NCBI GenBank assembly: GCA_965653225.1
Contig: CBFGZI010000138.1
Location: 1 to 9,473 of the forward strand
Origin: JALZDI01 sp965653225
GTDB taxonomy: Bacteria > Actinomycetota > Actinomycetes > Propionibacteriales > Nocardioidaceae
Direction of reading: 5' to 3'
Length of the DNA stretch: 9,473 nucleotides
The stretch's first letter is position 1. Every line of letters starts with the position of its first letter. The notes beneath the pieces are model-generated. The model did not search any database. It was not told the DNA's origin and saw only the letters and a program-made list of their open reading frames with translations. A program made the position numbers and the translations under genes. Positions 1 through 6,322 of this stretch are shown piece after piece.

Positions 1-20
1 ACGCGGGCGGCGGTTCTAGA

Positions 21-707
21 GTGTCCGCCGTGGCTCGCAGACCGCTGACCGAACTCATCGCACCGGACTGGGCCGAGGCGCTCGCGCCCGTAGAGCCCGA
101 GATCTCGGCGATGGGGGACTTCCTGCGGGCCGAGGTCGCGGCCGGGCGGCGCTACCTCCCGGCCGGCAACAACATCCTGCGCGCCTTCCAGCAGCCGATG
201 GCCAACGTACGCGTGCTGATCGTCGGCCAGGACCCGTACCCGACGCCCGGGCATGCGGTCGGGCTGTGCTTCGCGGTCGACCCCGACGTACGCCCGCTGC
301 CCAAGAGCCTGGTCAACATCTACCGCGAGCTGGTGAACGACCTCGGCGTCGACCCGCCCAGCAACGGCGACCTCACACCCTGGAGCCGCAACGGCATCCT
401 GCTGCTGAACCGAGTGCTCACCGTCGGCCCGGGCAACGCCGGCAGCCACCGCGGACGCGGCTGGGAGGCGGTCACCGAGCACGCGATCAAGGCGCTGGTC
501 GCCCGGGACCAGGCGCTGGTCGCGATCCTGTGGGGCCGCGACGCGCAGACGCTCAAGCCCATGCTCGGGTCGACCCCCTACATCGAGTCGGCACATCCCA
601 GTCCGCTGTCGGCATCGCGCGGCTTCTTCGGGTCACGGCCGTTCAGCCGCGCCAACGCGCTGCTGGCCGAGCAGGGCGGCGACCCCGTGGACTGGAGACT
701 GGTCTGA
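21..707 (+). CDS. ung: Uracil-DNA glycosylase, family 1 (Ung)
   Basis: Removes uracil from DNA, the first step of base-excision repair in the cytoplasm. The 228-residue product has the full family 1 set. The water-activating loop GQDPYPTPGHAVGL is at residues 69-82, with catalytic Asp71. The uracil-recognising strand GILLLN is at 125-130. The DNA-intercalation (Leu) loop HPSPLSASRGFFG is at 192-204, with catalytic His192. Length is normal for the family. The start is taken as GTG at 21. GTG at 30 would give a product three residues shorter and cannot be excluded. The frame stays open to the left window edge and no clear Shine-Dalgarno is visible, so the exact N-terminus is uncertain. Its TGA overlaps the ATG of the downstream permease by one base, suggesting translational coupling. 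Function is secure; the start is less so. Confidence 0.96.
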   Translation: MSAVARRPLTELIAPDWAEALAPVEPEISAMGDFLRAEVAAGRRYLPAGNNILRAFQQPMANVRVLIVGQDPYPTPGHAVGLCFAVDPDVRPLPKSLVNIYRELVNDLGVDPPSNGDLTPWSRNGILLLNRVLTVGPGNAGSHRGRGWEAVTEHAIKALVARDQALVAILWGRDAQTLKPMLGSTPYIESAHPSPLSASRGFFGSRPFSRANALLAEQGGDPVDWRLV

Positions 708-1471
708 TGTCAGCGGCCCCCAGTGCCGGGTGGCCGCTTGCAATCGCTCTGCTGCTCCTGGTGCTGGTGGCCCTCGCCGCCGCTACCGCGGGCGGCCTTC
801 CGCTCAGGCGTGATCTCGTCACCGCGACAATACGCGCCGTCGCGCAGCTCGCCGTCGTCTCGCTCGCGATCACGGCCGTACTCGGGTCGGTCTGGTGGTC
901 GGCCGCGTTCGCGCTGCTGATGTTCGCGGTCGCCACCTTCACCACCGCGCGACGCCTGGGTGCGCTCGCCGACGTGGCCTGGATATCGACCGGCCTCGCC
1001 GCCGGAGTACTGCCCGTCCTCGCGCTGCTGTTCCTGTCCGGGACCATCCCGCTGAACGGGCCGAGCCTGGTGCCGACCGCAGGCATCGTCATCGGCGGCG
1101 CGATGACCTCGAACACGCTTGCGGGACGCCGGGCCTTCGCCGACCTGCGCAACGGCCTCGGCAGCTACGAGGCCGCGCTCGCACTGGGCATGAGCCGACG
1201 GGACGCCGTGCTCGAGGTGATCCACCCCGACGCCAGAGAAGCGCTCACCCCTGTGCTCGACCAGACGCGCACCGTGGGCCTGGTGACGCTGCCGGGAGCG
1301 TACGTGGGCGTGCTGCTGGGCGGCGGTACGCCGATCCAGGCCGGAGCCGCCCAGATCATGGTGCTGGTCGGCCTGCTCGCGGCCGAGACCATCACCGTCG
1401 TCGTGCTCGTGCAGCTGGTGGCCCTGGGCCGGGTGGCGCCGGCCCCGCTGCGGGCACGCATGGCCGGCTAA
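707..1471 (+). CDS. fetB: FetB/UPF0014-family ABC transporter permease
   Basis: Integral membrane permease of the FetB (YbbM, UPF0014) family. In E. coli, FetB pairs with the ATPase FetA and is linked to iron export and peroxide resistance. The 254-residue product has hydrophobic segments at roughly 10-29, 45-62, 65-80, 92-112, 187-206 and 212-242. The family core is visible as PTAGIVIGGAMTSNTLAG (123-140), the cytoplasmic stretch YEAALALGMSRRDAV (154-168) and the conserved TVGLVTLPGAYVGVLLGG (189-206). The ATG at 707 overlaps the ung stop by one base and has GGAG about nine bases upstream. The open frame running further upstream inside ung is only a shadow. Oddity: no ATP-binding subunit is encoded on either side, so FetA must lie elsewhere or be missing. 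The substrate is not readable from the sequence. Family assignment is good; the symbol is by homology only. Confidence 0.85.
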   Translation: MSAAPSAGWPLAIALLLLVLVALAAATAGGLPLRRDLVTATIRAVAQLAVVSLAITAVLGSVWWSAAFALLMFAVATFTTARRLGALADVAWISTGLAAGVLPVLALLFLSGTIPLNGPSLVPTAGIVIGGAMTSNTLAGRRAFADLRNGLGSYEAALALGMSRRDAVLEVIHPDAREALTPVLDQTRTVGLVTLPGAYVGVLLGGGTPIQAGAAQIMVLVGLLAAETITVVVLVQLVALGRVAPAPLRARMAG

Positions 1472-1503
1472 AACCGACCGCGCTACCGTAATCGGTGTAA
1501 GCG

Positions 1504-1519
1504 TGTAATCATGATTACA
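1504..1519. promoter_or_regulatory. Perfect 16-bp palindrome overlapping a start codon (probable operator)
   Basis: TGTAATCATGATTACA is a perfect inverted repeat with no spacer. Its last base is the A of the ATG at 1519, so a bound protein would cover the initiation site. It is AT-rich inside a very GC-rich region. There is no Shine-Dalgarno before the ATG, which suggests a leaderless transcript starting at or near 1519; TAATCA (1506-1511) then lies where a -10 element would be. The following gene encodes a ribbon-helix-helix-like domain, so autoregulation is the simplest reading. Seen: the palindrome and its position. Inferred: operator role and leaderless start. Confidence 0.6.
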
Positions 1520-2031
1520 TGAATACATCAGAGAAGCTGCGCGGCTGGCTGAGCGGCCGCGTCCCCGCCGACTGGTTCGACGGAGAACCCGAGATCACGC
1601 AGGACCGGGAGGAGATCCTGGTCGTCGGGCGGATATCCGCCCCCGAGTCGCCGGAGGGCTCCTCCGACGCCGAACGTTCCGCCGCCGTCGCCGGACGCGT
1701 CCGGCAGTTCCGCGAGGACACCCGCGACCGCCGCATCCAGATCGCCCGCGAGCTCGAGCACGCGACCGGCCGCAAGGTCGCCTGGGGTGTCGACGTCGAC
1801 GGCGAACGCACCCTGTTCACCACCCTGTCGGTGCCGGTGATGACCCGCCTGCGTCAGCCGGAGCGACAGACCCTGGACCTGCTCGTCGACGCCGGAGTCG
1901 CGCGGTCGCGCAGCGAGGCACTCGCCTGGTGCGTGCGCCTGGTGAGCAAGCACGCCGAGTCTTGGCTGGGCGACCTCGACACCGCCATGCGACGCGTGGC
2001 CGACGTACGCGAGGCCGGCCCCGCGCTCTGA
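1519..2031 (+). CDS. Conserved actinobacterial protein with ribbon-helix-helix-like C-terminal region
   Basis: The 170-residue product has no function I can name. The N-terminal half (about 5-38: EKLRGWLSGRVPADWFDG, then EITQDREEILVVGRI) looks like a compact conserved domain. A polar Glu/Ser/Arg linker follows (40-75). A second segment (77-105, including GRKVAWGVDVDGERTLF) may form strands. Residues 106-146 resemble a CopG/MetJ-type ribbon-helix-helix: a short strand, then LDLLVDAGVARSRSEALAWC (119-138), with the typical Gly turn and R-S-R-S-E-A helix start. There is no signal peptide or membrane segment. ATG 1519 is preferred because the N-terminal motif begins at once; no Shine-Dalgarno is present, consistent with a leaderless mRNA. 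A perfect 16-bp palindrome overlaps the start codon and could be its own binding site. It stands alone between fetB and a gene-free stretch. From memory, similar proteins occur widely in actinobacteria. DNA binding is inferred. Confidence 0.8.
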   Translation: MNTSEKLRGWLSGRVPADWFDGEPEITQDREEILVVGRISAPESPEGSSDAERSAAVAGRVRQFREDTRDRRIQIARELEHATGRKVAWGVDVDGERTLFTTLSVPVMTRLRQPERQTLDLLVDAGVARSRSEALAWCVRLVSKHAESWLGDLDTAMRRVADVREAGPAL

Positions 2032-2072
2032 ACGACCAACCCTCACGCGGTCACCCGCACGGCCGGCGGATG

Positions 2073-2090
2073 CGAAGCGTCGACGCTTCG
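2073..2090. repeat. 18-bp perfect palindrome, possible interspersed-repeat remnant
   Basis: CGAAGCGTCGACGCTTCG is a perfect inverted repeat with no spacer, 42 bases after the preceding stop codon. It is followed by ATACTCAACGA. The string CTTCGATACTCAACGA resembles short palindromic repeats scattered through intergenic DNA of many actinobacteria (variants of TTTCGATACG...CTCAACGA), so it may be a decayed copy. It has no T-run, so it is a poor intrinsic terminator, although a hairpin here could still protect the 3' end of the upstream mRNA. The palindrome is seen directly; its kinship to dispersed repeats is from memory. Confidence 0.4.
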
Positions 2091-2307
2091 ATACTCAACG
2101 AAGCCGCCATGTGACGCGGCGCTCATATCTTTACCTAACCAAGGGGTAACTCCGGAACAAGCGGGTAGAACGAGGGCCATCGCTCGCGACTGAGTCCCTC
2201 GGCCCGACGACGTGGGACAAAGCCCCGAGCGACGTCATGTCAGTGGAGCCTGCTCGGGGGCCCCTGGAGATGTCGACGCCGACCACGGCGCACCCGTGGT
2301 TACCGGC

Positions 2308-2314
2308 GGGAGGG
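2308..2314 (+). promoter_or_regulatory. Ribosome-binding site that decides the hemerythrin-like gene start
   Basis: GGGAGGG ends nine bases before ATG 2324. The two upstream in-frame ATGs are worse: 2237 has no purine-rich match, and at 2270 GGAG abuts the codon with no spacing. This supports the 243-residue form over the 272-residue form. Confidence 0.6.
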
Positions 2315-2323
2315 TTGGTCGCA

Positions 2324-3055
2324 ATGGCCATTCAGGAGATCGTCCCCGTGCCCGGTTCAGACACCGGTCGCGAAGCCCACGAAGCCTTGCGTGCTGCGGT
2401 TCTCGGATCGCATGACGTCATGAGCGAGATGCTCGAGGCCGCCGCAGCCCCGCGTGCGTGCGGCAAGGAGCCAAGGCGCGCGCGTCAGCTGGCCGACACG
2501 TTCCTGGTCACCGCCTGCCGCCACCTCGCCGCCGTCGACGACGCGCTGCTGCCCGTGGCCCGCCGCCGGCTGGAGGGAGGCCGGCAGATGGTCACCGCGT
2601 ACGTGCTGCACACGCGCCAGGTCGAGCGCACCCTGCGTTCGGTCAAGGCCTGTCTGTACGGCGACGCCAACGCCAGCAAGCTCAAGTGCAGCGAGCTGTG
2701 GCAGCGCCTGCGCCGGCTGCTGGTCGAGCACGACGTCCAGGAGCGCGCGATCCTCGAGCAGCTCACGCAGACGCTGTCCGAGCGCGAGATGAACGACCTC
2801 GCCGCGAAGTTCCTGCGGATCGAGCGGCGCTCGCCCACCAGGCCACACCCGTACTCGCCGCACGCCGGGTTCGCCGGCCGGATGAGCAAGCGCGTGTGGT
2901 CGGTCGTCGACGGGTTCTTCGACCAGGCCGAGGGCCGGGTCATCCCCCACCAGCCGCCGACGCGCCACCCCAGCAGCGACAGTCTGCTCACCCGCTACGC
3001 ACTGGGCACGCCGCGCTTCGCCGACCCTGGCCGCACGGAGCGACGCGCGAGCTGA
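2324..3055 (+). CDS. Hemerythrin (HHE)-like domain protein
   Basis: The 243-residue cytoplasmic protein is predicted to have a four-helix hemerythrin-like bundle at about residues 15-165. It then has a conserved-looking tail, TRPHPYSPHAGFAGR (172-186) and VWSVVDGFFDQAEGR (191-205), which I associate with actinobacterial HHE proteins. Candidate metal-site residues, one per helix, are His30 (GSHD), His67 (CRHLAAVDDALLP), His96 (VLHTRQVE) and His136 (VEHDVQER). The usual H-x3-E bridge after the second His is not met: Val71 sits at that place with Asp72 and Asp73 next to it. The H-x3-H of helix three also lacks its second His. Iron and oxygen binding is therefore uncertain, and this may be a scaffold-like relative. 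The start at 2324 is set by a GGGAGGG site. It is a single-gene unit, closed by the hairpin at 3061-3102. Physiological role unknown. Confidence 0.75.
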   Translation: MAIQEIVPVPGSDTGREAHEALRAAVLGSHDVMSEMLEAAAAPRACGKEPRRARQLADTFLVTACRHLAAVDDALLPVARRRLEGGRQMVTAYVLHTRQVERTLRSVKACLYGDANASKLKCSELWQRLRRLLVEHDVQERAILEQLTQTLSEREMNDLAAKFLRIERRSPTRPHPYSPHAGFAGRMSKRVWSVVDGFFDQAEGRVIPHQPPTRHPSSDSLLTRYALGTPRFADPGRTERRAS

Positions 3056-3060
3056 CGCGA

Positions 3061-3102
3061 CACAAGAGGACCCGGCCGCACATACGGCCGGGTCCTCTTG
3101 TG
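3061..3102 (+). terminator. Hairpin terminator after the hemerythrin-like gene
   Basis: The left arm CACAAGAGGACCCGGCCG (3061-3078) and right arm (3085-3102) form an 18-bp perfect stem around a 6-base loop, starting five bases after the stop codon. There is no U-run afterwards (GCGTGCTGG follows), so it is an I-shaped rather than classic intrinsic terminator. It separates this gene from the aceB promoter. Confidence 0.8.
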
Positions 3103-3131
3103 CGTGCTGGGCGTCGACAGCGCCGGCGCCG

Positions 3132-3168
3132 TTGTCCCCCGGGACCTCGTTGACATAGGTTCCGAATA
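3132..3168 (+). promoter_or_regulatory. Probable leaderless promoter of aceB-glcDEF
   Basis: TAGGTT (3156-3161) fits the actinobacterial TANNNT -10 consensus. It ends six bases before the A of ATG 3168, the spacing expected if transcription starts on the start codon itself. TTGTCC (3132-3137) is a plausible -35 with an 18-base spacer. No Shine-Dalgarno precedes the ATG, which supports a leaderless mRNA. A GC-rich palindrome, GCGCCGGCGC (3120-3129), lies just upstream. TTGACA at 3150-3155 is too close to the ATG to act as a -35. Prediction only. Confidence 0.45.
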
Positions 3169-4814
3169 TGTCCACCCACAAAGCAGCCTCGTCCACGCCC
3201 TCCCTCCCCGACGGCGTCACGCTGACCGTCGGCGCCGACGACCTGCAGGAGCCCGGCCTGCTCGCCGACGTGCTCACCCGGCCGGCGCTCGAGCTCGTCG
3301 CCGGGCTGCACCGCGAGTTCGAGCAGCGCCGCCAGCAGCTGCTGGCCCGGCGCGCTGAACGCGCCGCGGACCTCGAGGCCGGGGGCACCCTCGACTTCCT
3401 CGCCGAGACCAAGGCAGTCCGCGAGGACGACAGCTGGAAGGTCGCCGACCCCGCACCCGGCATCGAGGACCGGCGGGTCGAGATCACCGGCCCCACCGAC
3501 AAGAAGATGGCGATCAACGCCCTCAACTCCGGCGCCAAGGTGTGGCTGGCCGACTTCGAGGACGCCAACACGCCCCTGTTCGAGAACATGCTGGCCGGTC
3601 AGGCCAACCTCCGCGCGTCGCTCGACGGCTCGCTGTCGTTCAAGAACCCCGACGGCAAGGAGTACACGCTCGGCGAGGAGCTCGCGACCATCGTCGTGCG
3701 CCCGCGCGGCTGGCACCTGCCGGAGAAACACGTGCTCGTCGACGGGCAGCCGGTCTCCGGCAGCCTCTTCGACTTCGCGCTCTACCTCGTGCACTGCGGG
3801 CAGACCCAGATCGACCGCGGACAAGGGCCCTACTACTACCTGCCCAAGGTGGAGAGCCACGAGGAGGCGCGGCTCTGGAACGACGCGTTCGTGTACGCAC
3901 AGGAGGCGCTCGGCATCCCCCGCGGCACCATCCGCGCCACCGTCCTCATCGAGACCTACCCCGCGGCGTTCGAGATGGAGGAGATCCTCTACGAGCTGCG
4001 CGAGCACAGCGCGGGGCTCAACGCCGGCCGGTGGGACTACCTGTTCAGCGTCATCAAGACGTTCCGCAGCCGCGGCCGCGAGTTCCTGCTGCCCGACCGC
4101 AACGCGGTGACGATGACAGCGCCGTTCATGCGTGCCTACACCGAGCTTCTCGTACGCACCTGCCACAAGCGCGGCGCGCACGCGATCGGCGGGATGGCGG
4201 CACAGATCCCCAGCCGGCGTGACCCCGAGGCCAACGAGAAGGCGCTGGCCAAGGTGCGCGACGACAAGACGCGCGAGGCCGGAGACGGCTTCGACGGGTC
4301 GTGGGTCGCACACCCCGACCTGGTTCCGGTCTGCCGCGAGGTCTTCGACTCCGTGCTGGGCGACAAGCCCGACCAGCGCGACCGGCTGCGAGAGGAGGTC
4401 TCGGTCACCGCCGAGCAGCTGCTGGCCGTCGACCAGACACCTGGCGACATGACCGAGGCGGGTCTGCGCAACAACGTGTCGGTGGGCCTGCAGTACCTCT
4501 CCGCATGGCTCGACGGCATGGGCGCGGTCGCGATCTTCGGGCTGATGGAGGACGCCGCGACCGCGGAGATCTCCCGCTCCCAGGTGTGGCAGTGGCTGCA
4601 CCAGGGCGTCGAGCTCGCCGACGGGCAGAAGGTGACCCAGGAGCTGGTCGACCGCGTGATCGACGAGGAGCTGGAGAAGATCCGCGAGGCCGTGGGCGAC
4701 GAGGCCTTCGAGAAGAGCCGGGCCGCCGACGCGCGGGAGCTGTACCGGGAGATGGCGATGTCCGACGACTTCGCGGTGTTCCTGACCCTTCCGGCCTACG
4801 AGCGGATGCCGTGA
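3168..4814 (+). CDS. aceB: Malate synthase A
   Basis: Condenses glyoxylate and acetyl-CoA with water to malate and CoA, in the cytoplasm; Mg2+-dependent. The 548-residue product is close to E. coli AceB (533) and far from the roughly 720-residue G type. The malate synthase signature REHSAGLNAGRWDYLF is at 278-293. Other core landmarks are KVWLADFEDANTP, the Arg-containing VVRPRGWHLPEKH and the ETYPAAFEMEEILYE segment before the signature. GLMEDAATAEISRSQVWQW carries the presumed catalytic Asp462, matching Asp447 of E. coli. No truncation or missing motif is seen. ATG 3168 is chosen because it lies just after a TANNNT -10 at leaderless spacing; no Shine-Dalgarno is present. Its last four bases (GTGA) contain the glcD start, so it heads a glycolate-use operon. 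It could also serve a glyoxylate shunt, but no isocitrate lyase is in view. Confidence 0.97.
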   Translation: MSTHKAASSTPSLPDGVTLTVGADDLQEPGLLADVLTRPALELVAGLHREFEQRRQQLLARRAERAADLEAGGTLDFLAETKAVREDDSWKVADPAPGIEDRRVEITGPTDKKMAINALNSGAKVWLADFEDANTPLFENMLAGQANLRASLDGSLSFKNPDGKEYTLGEELATIVVRPRGWHLPEKHVLVDGQPVSGSLFDFALYLVHCGQTQIDRGQGPYYYLPKVESHEEARLWNDAFVYAQEALGIPRGTIRATVLIETYPAAFEMEEILYELREHSAGLNAGRWDYLFSVIKTFRSRGREFLLPDRNAVTMTAPFMRAYTELLVRTCHKRGAHAIGGMAAQIPSRRDPEANEKALAKVRDDKTREAGDGFDGSWVAHPDLVPVCREVFDSVLGDKPDQRDRLREEVSVTAEQLLAVDQTPGDMTEAGLRNNVSVGLQYLSAWLDGMGAVAIFGLMEDAATAEISRSQVWQWLHQGVELADGQKVTQELVDRVIDEELEKIREAVGDEAFEKSRAADARELYREMAMSDDFAVFLTLPAYERMP

Positions 4815-6322
4815 CGACGCACCCCACCGGACCGGTACCCGACGAGGTCGCGCGGGAGCACGGCGCAGCGCTGGACGAGCTCGCGCGGCGCTGCCGGGCG
4901 CTCTTGGGCGACGAGGCGGTCATCACCGACGAGGCACGGCGGCGCACGTACGAGTGCGACGGGCTCGCCGCCTACACGGTCGTGCCCGGCCTCGTGGTGC
5001 TGGCCTCCGGCACCGCGGCCATCCGCGAGGTCGTGCGGCTGTGCAACGACCTCGACGTGCCGTTCGTGGCGCGCGGGTCGGGCACCGGGCTGTCCGGGGG
5101 CGCGCTGCCGCATGCCGACGGCGTGCTGATCGTGACCTCACGGATGCGCGACATCCTCGACGTCGACCCCGGCGCGCAGCGGGCGGTGGTCCAGCCGGGC
5201 GTGATCAACCTCGACGTCACGGCAGCGGCCAAGCCGCACGGCTACTACTACGCGCCCGACCCGTCGAGCCAGCAGATCTGCTCCATCGGCGGCAACGTCG
5301 CGGAGAACTCCGGCGGCGCGCACTGCCTCAAGTACGGCTTCACCACCAACCACGTGCTTTCGGTGCAGATGGTGACGCCGGACGGCGACCTCACCCAGCT
5401 CGGCACGACCGCGCCCGACGCCCCCGGCTACGACCTGCTCGGCACCGTCGTCGGGTCGGAGGGCACGCTCGGCATCGTCACCGAGGCGACCGTGCGGCTC
5501 ACCCGGTCGCCCGAGGCCGTGGTGACGCTGCTGGCCGGCTTCCGCCACACCGACGACGCGGGCGCCGCGACGTCGGCCATCATCGGCGCCGGCCTGGTTC
5601 CCGCCGCGATCGAGATGATGGACGCGCTCGCGATCGAGGCGGCCGAGAAGGCGGTGGCCTGCGGCTACCCCGACGGCGCCGGCGCGGTGCTCGTGGTCGA
5701 GCTCGACGGTCCCGCCGACGAGGTGCAGTCGCAGGTGGACGAGGTACGCCGGCACCTCGACAACGCGGGAGCGTTCGAGATCCGGCAGGCCGAGGACGAC
5801 GCGCAGCGCGCACTGATCTGGAAGGGCCGCAAGTCGGCGTTCGCCGCTGTCGGACGGATCAGCCCCGACTACATCGTCCAGGACGGCGTGATCCCGCGGA
5901 CAGCACTGCCGGAGGTGCTGCGCAAGATCGACGAGGTCGCGCACGAGCGCGGCATCCGCGTGGCCAACGTGTTCCACGCCGGCGACGGCAACCTGCACCC
6001 GCTGGTGCTGTTCGACGCCAGCGAGGAGGGCGCGACCGAACGCGCCGAGGAGGTGTCGGCACAGATCCTCGCGCTGTGCCTGGAGCATGGCGGCTCGATC
6101 ACCGGCGAGCACGGCGTGGGCGCGGACAAGGCGCAGTACATGCCGAAGATGTTCACCGACGACGACCTCGACACCATGCAGCTGGTGCGGTGCGCGTTCG
6201 ACCCGCGGCACCTCTCCAACCCGGGTAAGGTCTTCCCGACGCCCCGGCTGTGCGGCGAGCGGCCGGGCCGCCGCTCAGGGGCGCACCCGCTGCAGGACGC
6301 CGGCCTGGCGGAGATCTTCTAG
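4811..6322 (+). CDS. glcD: Glycolate oxidase FAD-linked subunit GlcD
   Basis: FAD-binding catalytic subunit of glycolate oxidase, oxidising glycolate (and often D-lactate) to the 2-oxoacid and passing electrons on to GlcE/GlcF. The 503-residue product is close to E. coli GlcD (499). The PCMH-type FAD domain holds RGSGTGLSGG (88-97), PDPSSQQICSIGGNVAENSG (149-168) and GSEGTLGIVTEATVRL (215-230). The C-terminal FAD-oxidase domain holds NVFHAGDGNLHPLVLFD (386-402) and GSITGEHGVG (428-437), with His389, His396 and His434 as likely metal or substrate residues. It ends in a normal NPGKVFPT tail plus about 26 residues. GTG 4811 overlaps the aceB stop by four bases (GTGA), so it is translationally coupled; no earlier in-frame start is needed. 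A lone D-lactate dehydrogenase is the alternative, but glcE and glcF directly downstream argue for glycolate oxidase. Confidence 0.95.
   Translation: MTTHPTGPVPDEVAREHGAALDELARRCRALLGDEAVITDEARRRTYECDGLAAYTVVPGLVVLASGTAAIREVVRLCNDLDVPFVARGSGTGLSGGALPHADGVLIVTSRMRDILDVDPGAQRAVVQPGVINLDVTAAAKPHGYYYAPDPSSQQICSIGGNVAENSGGAHCLKYGFTTNHVLSVQMVTPDGDLTQLGTTAPDAPGYDLLGTVVGSEGTLGIVTEATVRLTRSPEAVVTLLAGFRHTDDAGAATSAIIGAGLVPAAIEMMDALAIEAAEKAVACGYPDGAGAVLVVELDGPADEVQSQVDEVRRHLDNAGAFEIRQAEDDAQRALIWKGRKSAFAAVGRISPDYIVQDGVIPRTALPEVLRKIDEVAHERGIRVANVFHAGDGNLHPLVLFDASEEGATERAEEVSAQILALCLEHGGSITGEHGVGADKAQYMPKMFTDDDLDTMQLVRCAFDPRHLSNPGKVFPTPRLCGERPGRRSGAHPLQDAGLAEIF

Larger units (their letters stand above)
2032..2323. 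other. Gene-free stretch with palindrome and probable mRNA leader
   Basis: No convincing gene lies here. The left part contains an 18-bp perfect palindrome (2073-2090). The centre (2121-2170) is relatively AT-rich, with the inverted pair TTACC (2131-2135) and GGTAA (2145-2149), and is the likeliest promoter region for the hemerythrin-like gene. TATCTT (2126-2131) fits a -10 hexamer but has no good -35. The right part could fold: CCCCGAGC (2223-2230) pairs with GCTCGGGG (2252-2259). In-frame ATGs at 2237 and 2270 could extend the next gene but lack well-placed ribosome-binding sites. Confidence 0.5.

Noticed and set aside
2..19. Possible end of an upstream gene (frame ending in TAG at 17-19, just before the ung start)
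   Set aside because: Only five codons are visible. It is plausible as a neighbour's C-terminus but cannot be supported from so little sequence.
266..706. Upstream extension of the FetB frame inside ung
   Set aside because: The translation is an Arg/Pro-rich shadow of ung, while FetB-like sequence starts at the ATG at 707.
2144..2168. GGGTAA (2144-2149) and GGGTAG (2163-2168) as SigB/SigF-type -10 elements
   Set aside because: Neither has a GTTT-like -35 at the expected 14-17 base spacing.
3150..3155. TTGACA before aceB as a -35 box
   Set aside because: It lies only 12 bases before the start codon, so a -10 would fall inside the coding region.
2988..4601. A 537-residue open frame on the minus strand across aceB
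   Set aside because: It lies antisense to a clear malate synthase, its translation is low-complexity Arg/Val/Gly-rich, and long antisense frames are expected at this GC content.
4301..4810. Upstream extension of glcD into the 3' part of aceB
   Set aside because: It is a shadow of aceB. GlcD homology and length fit the GTG at 4811.
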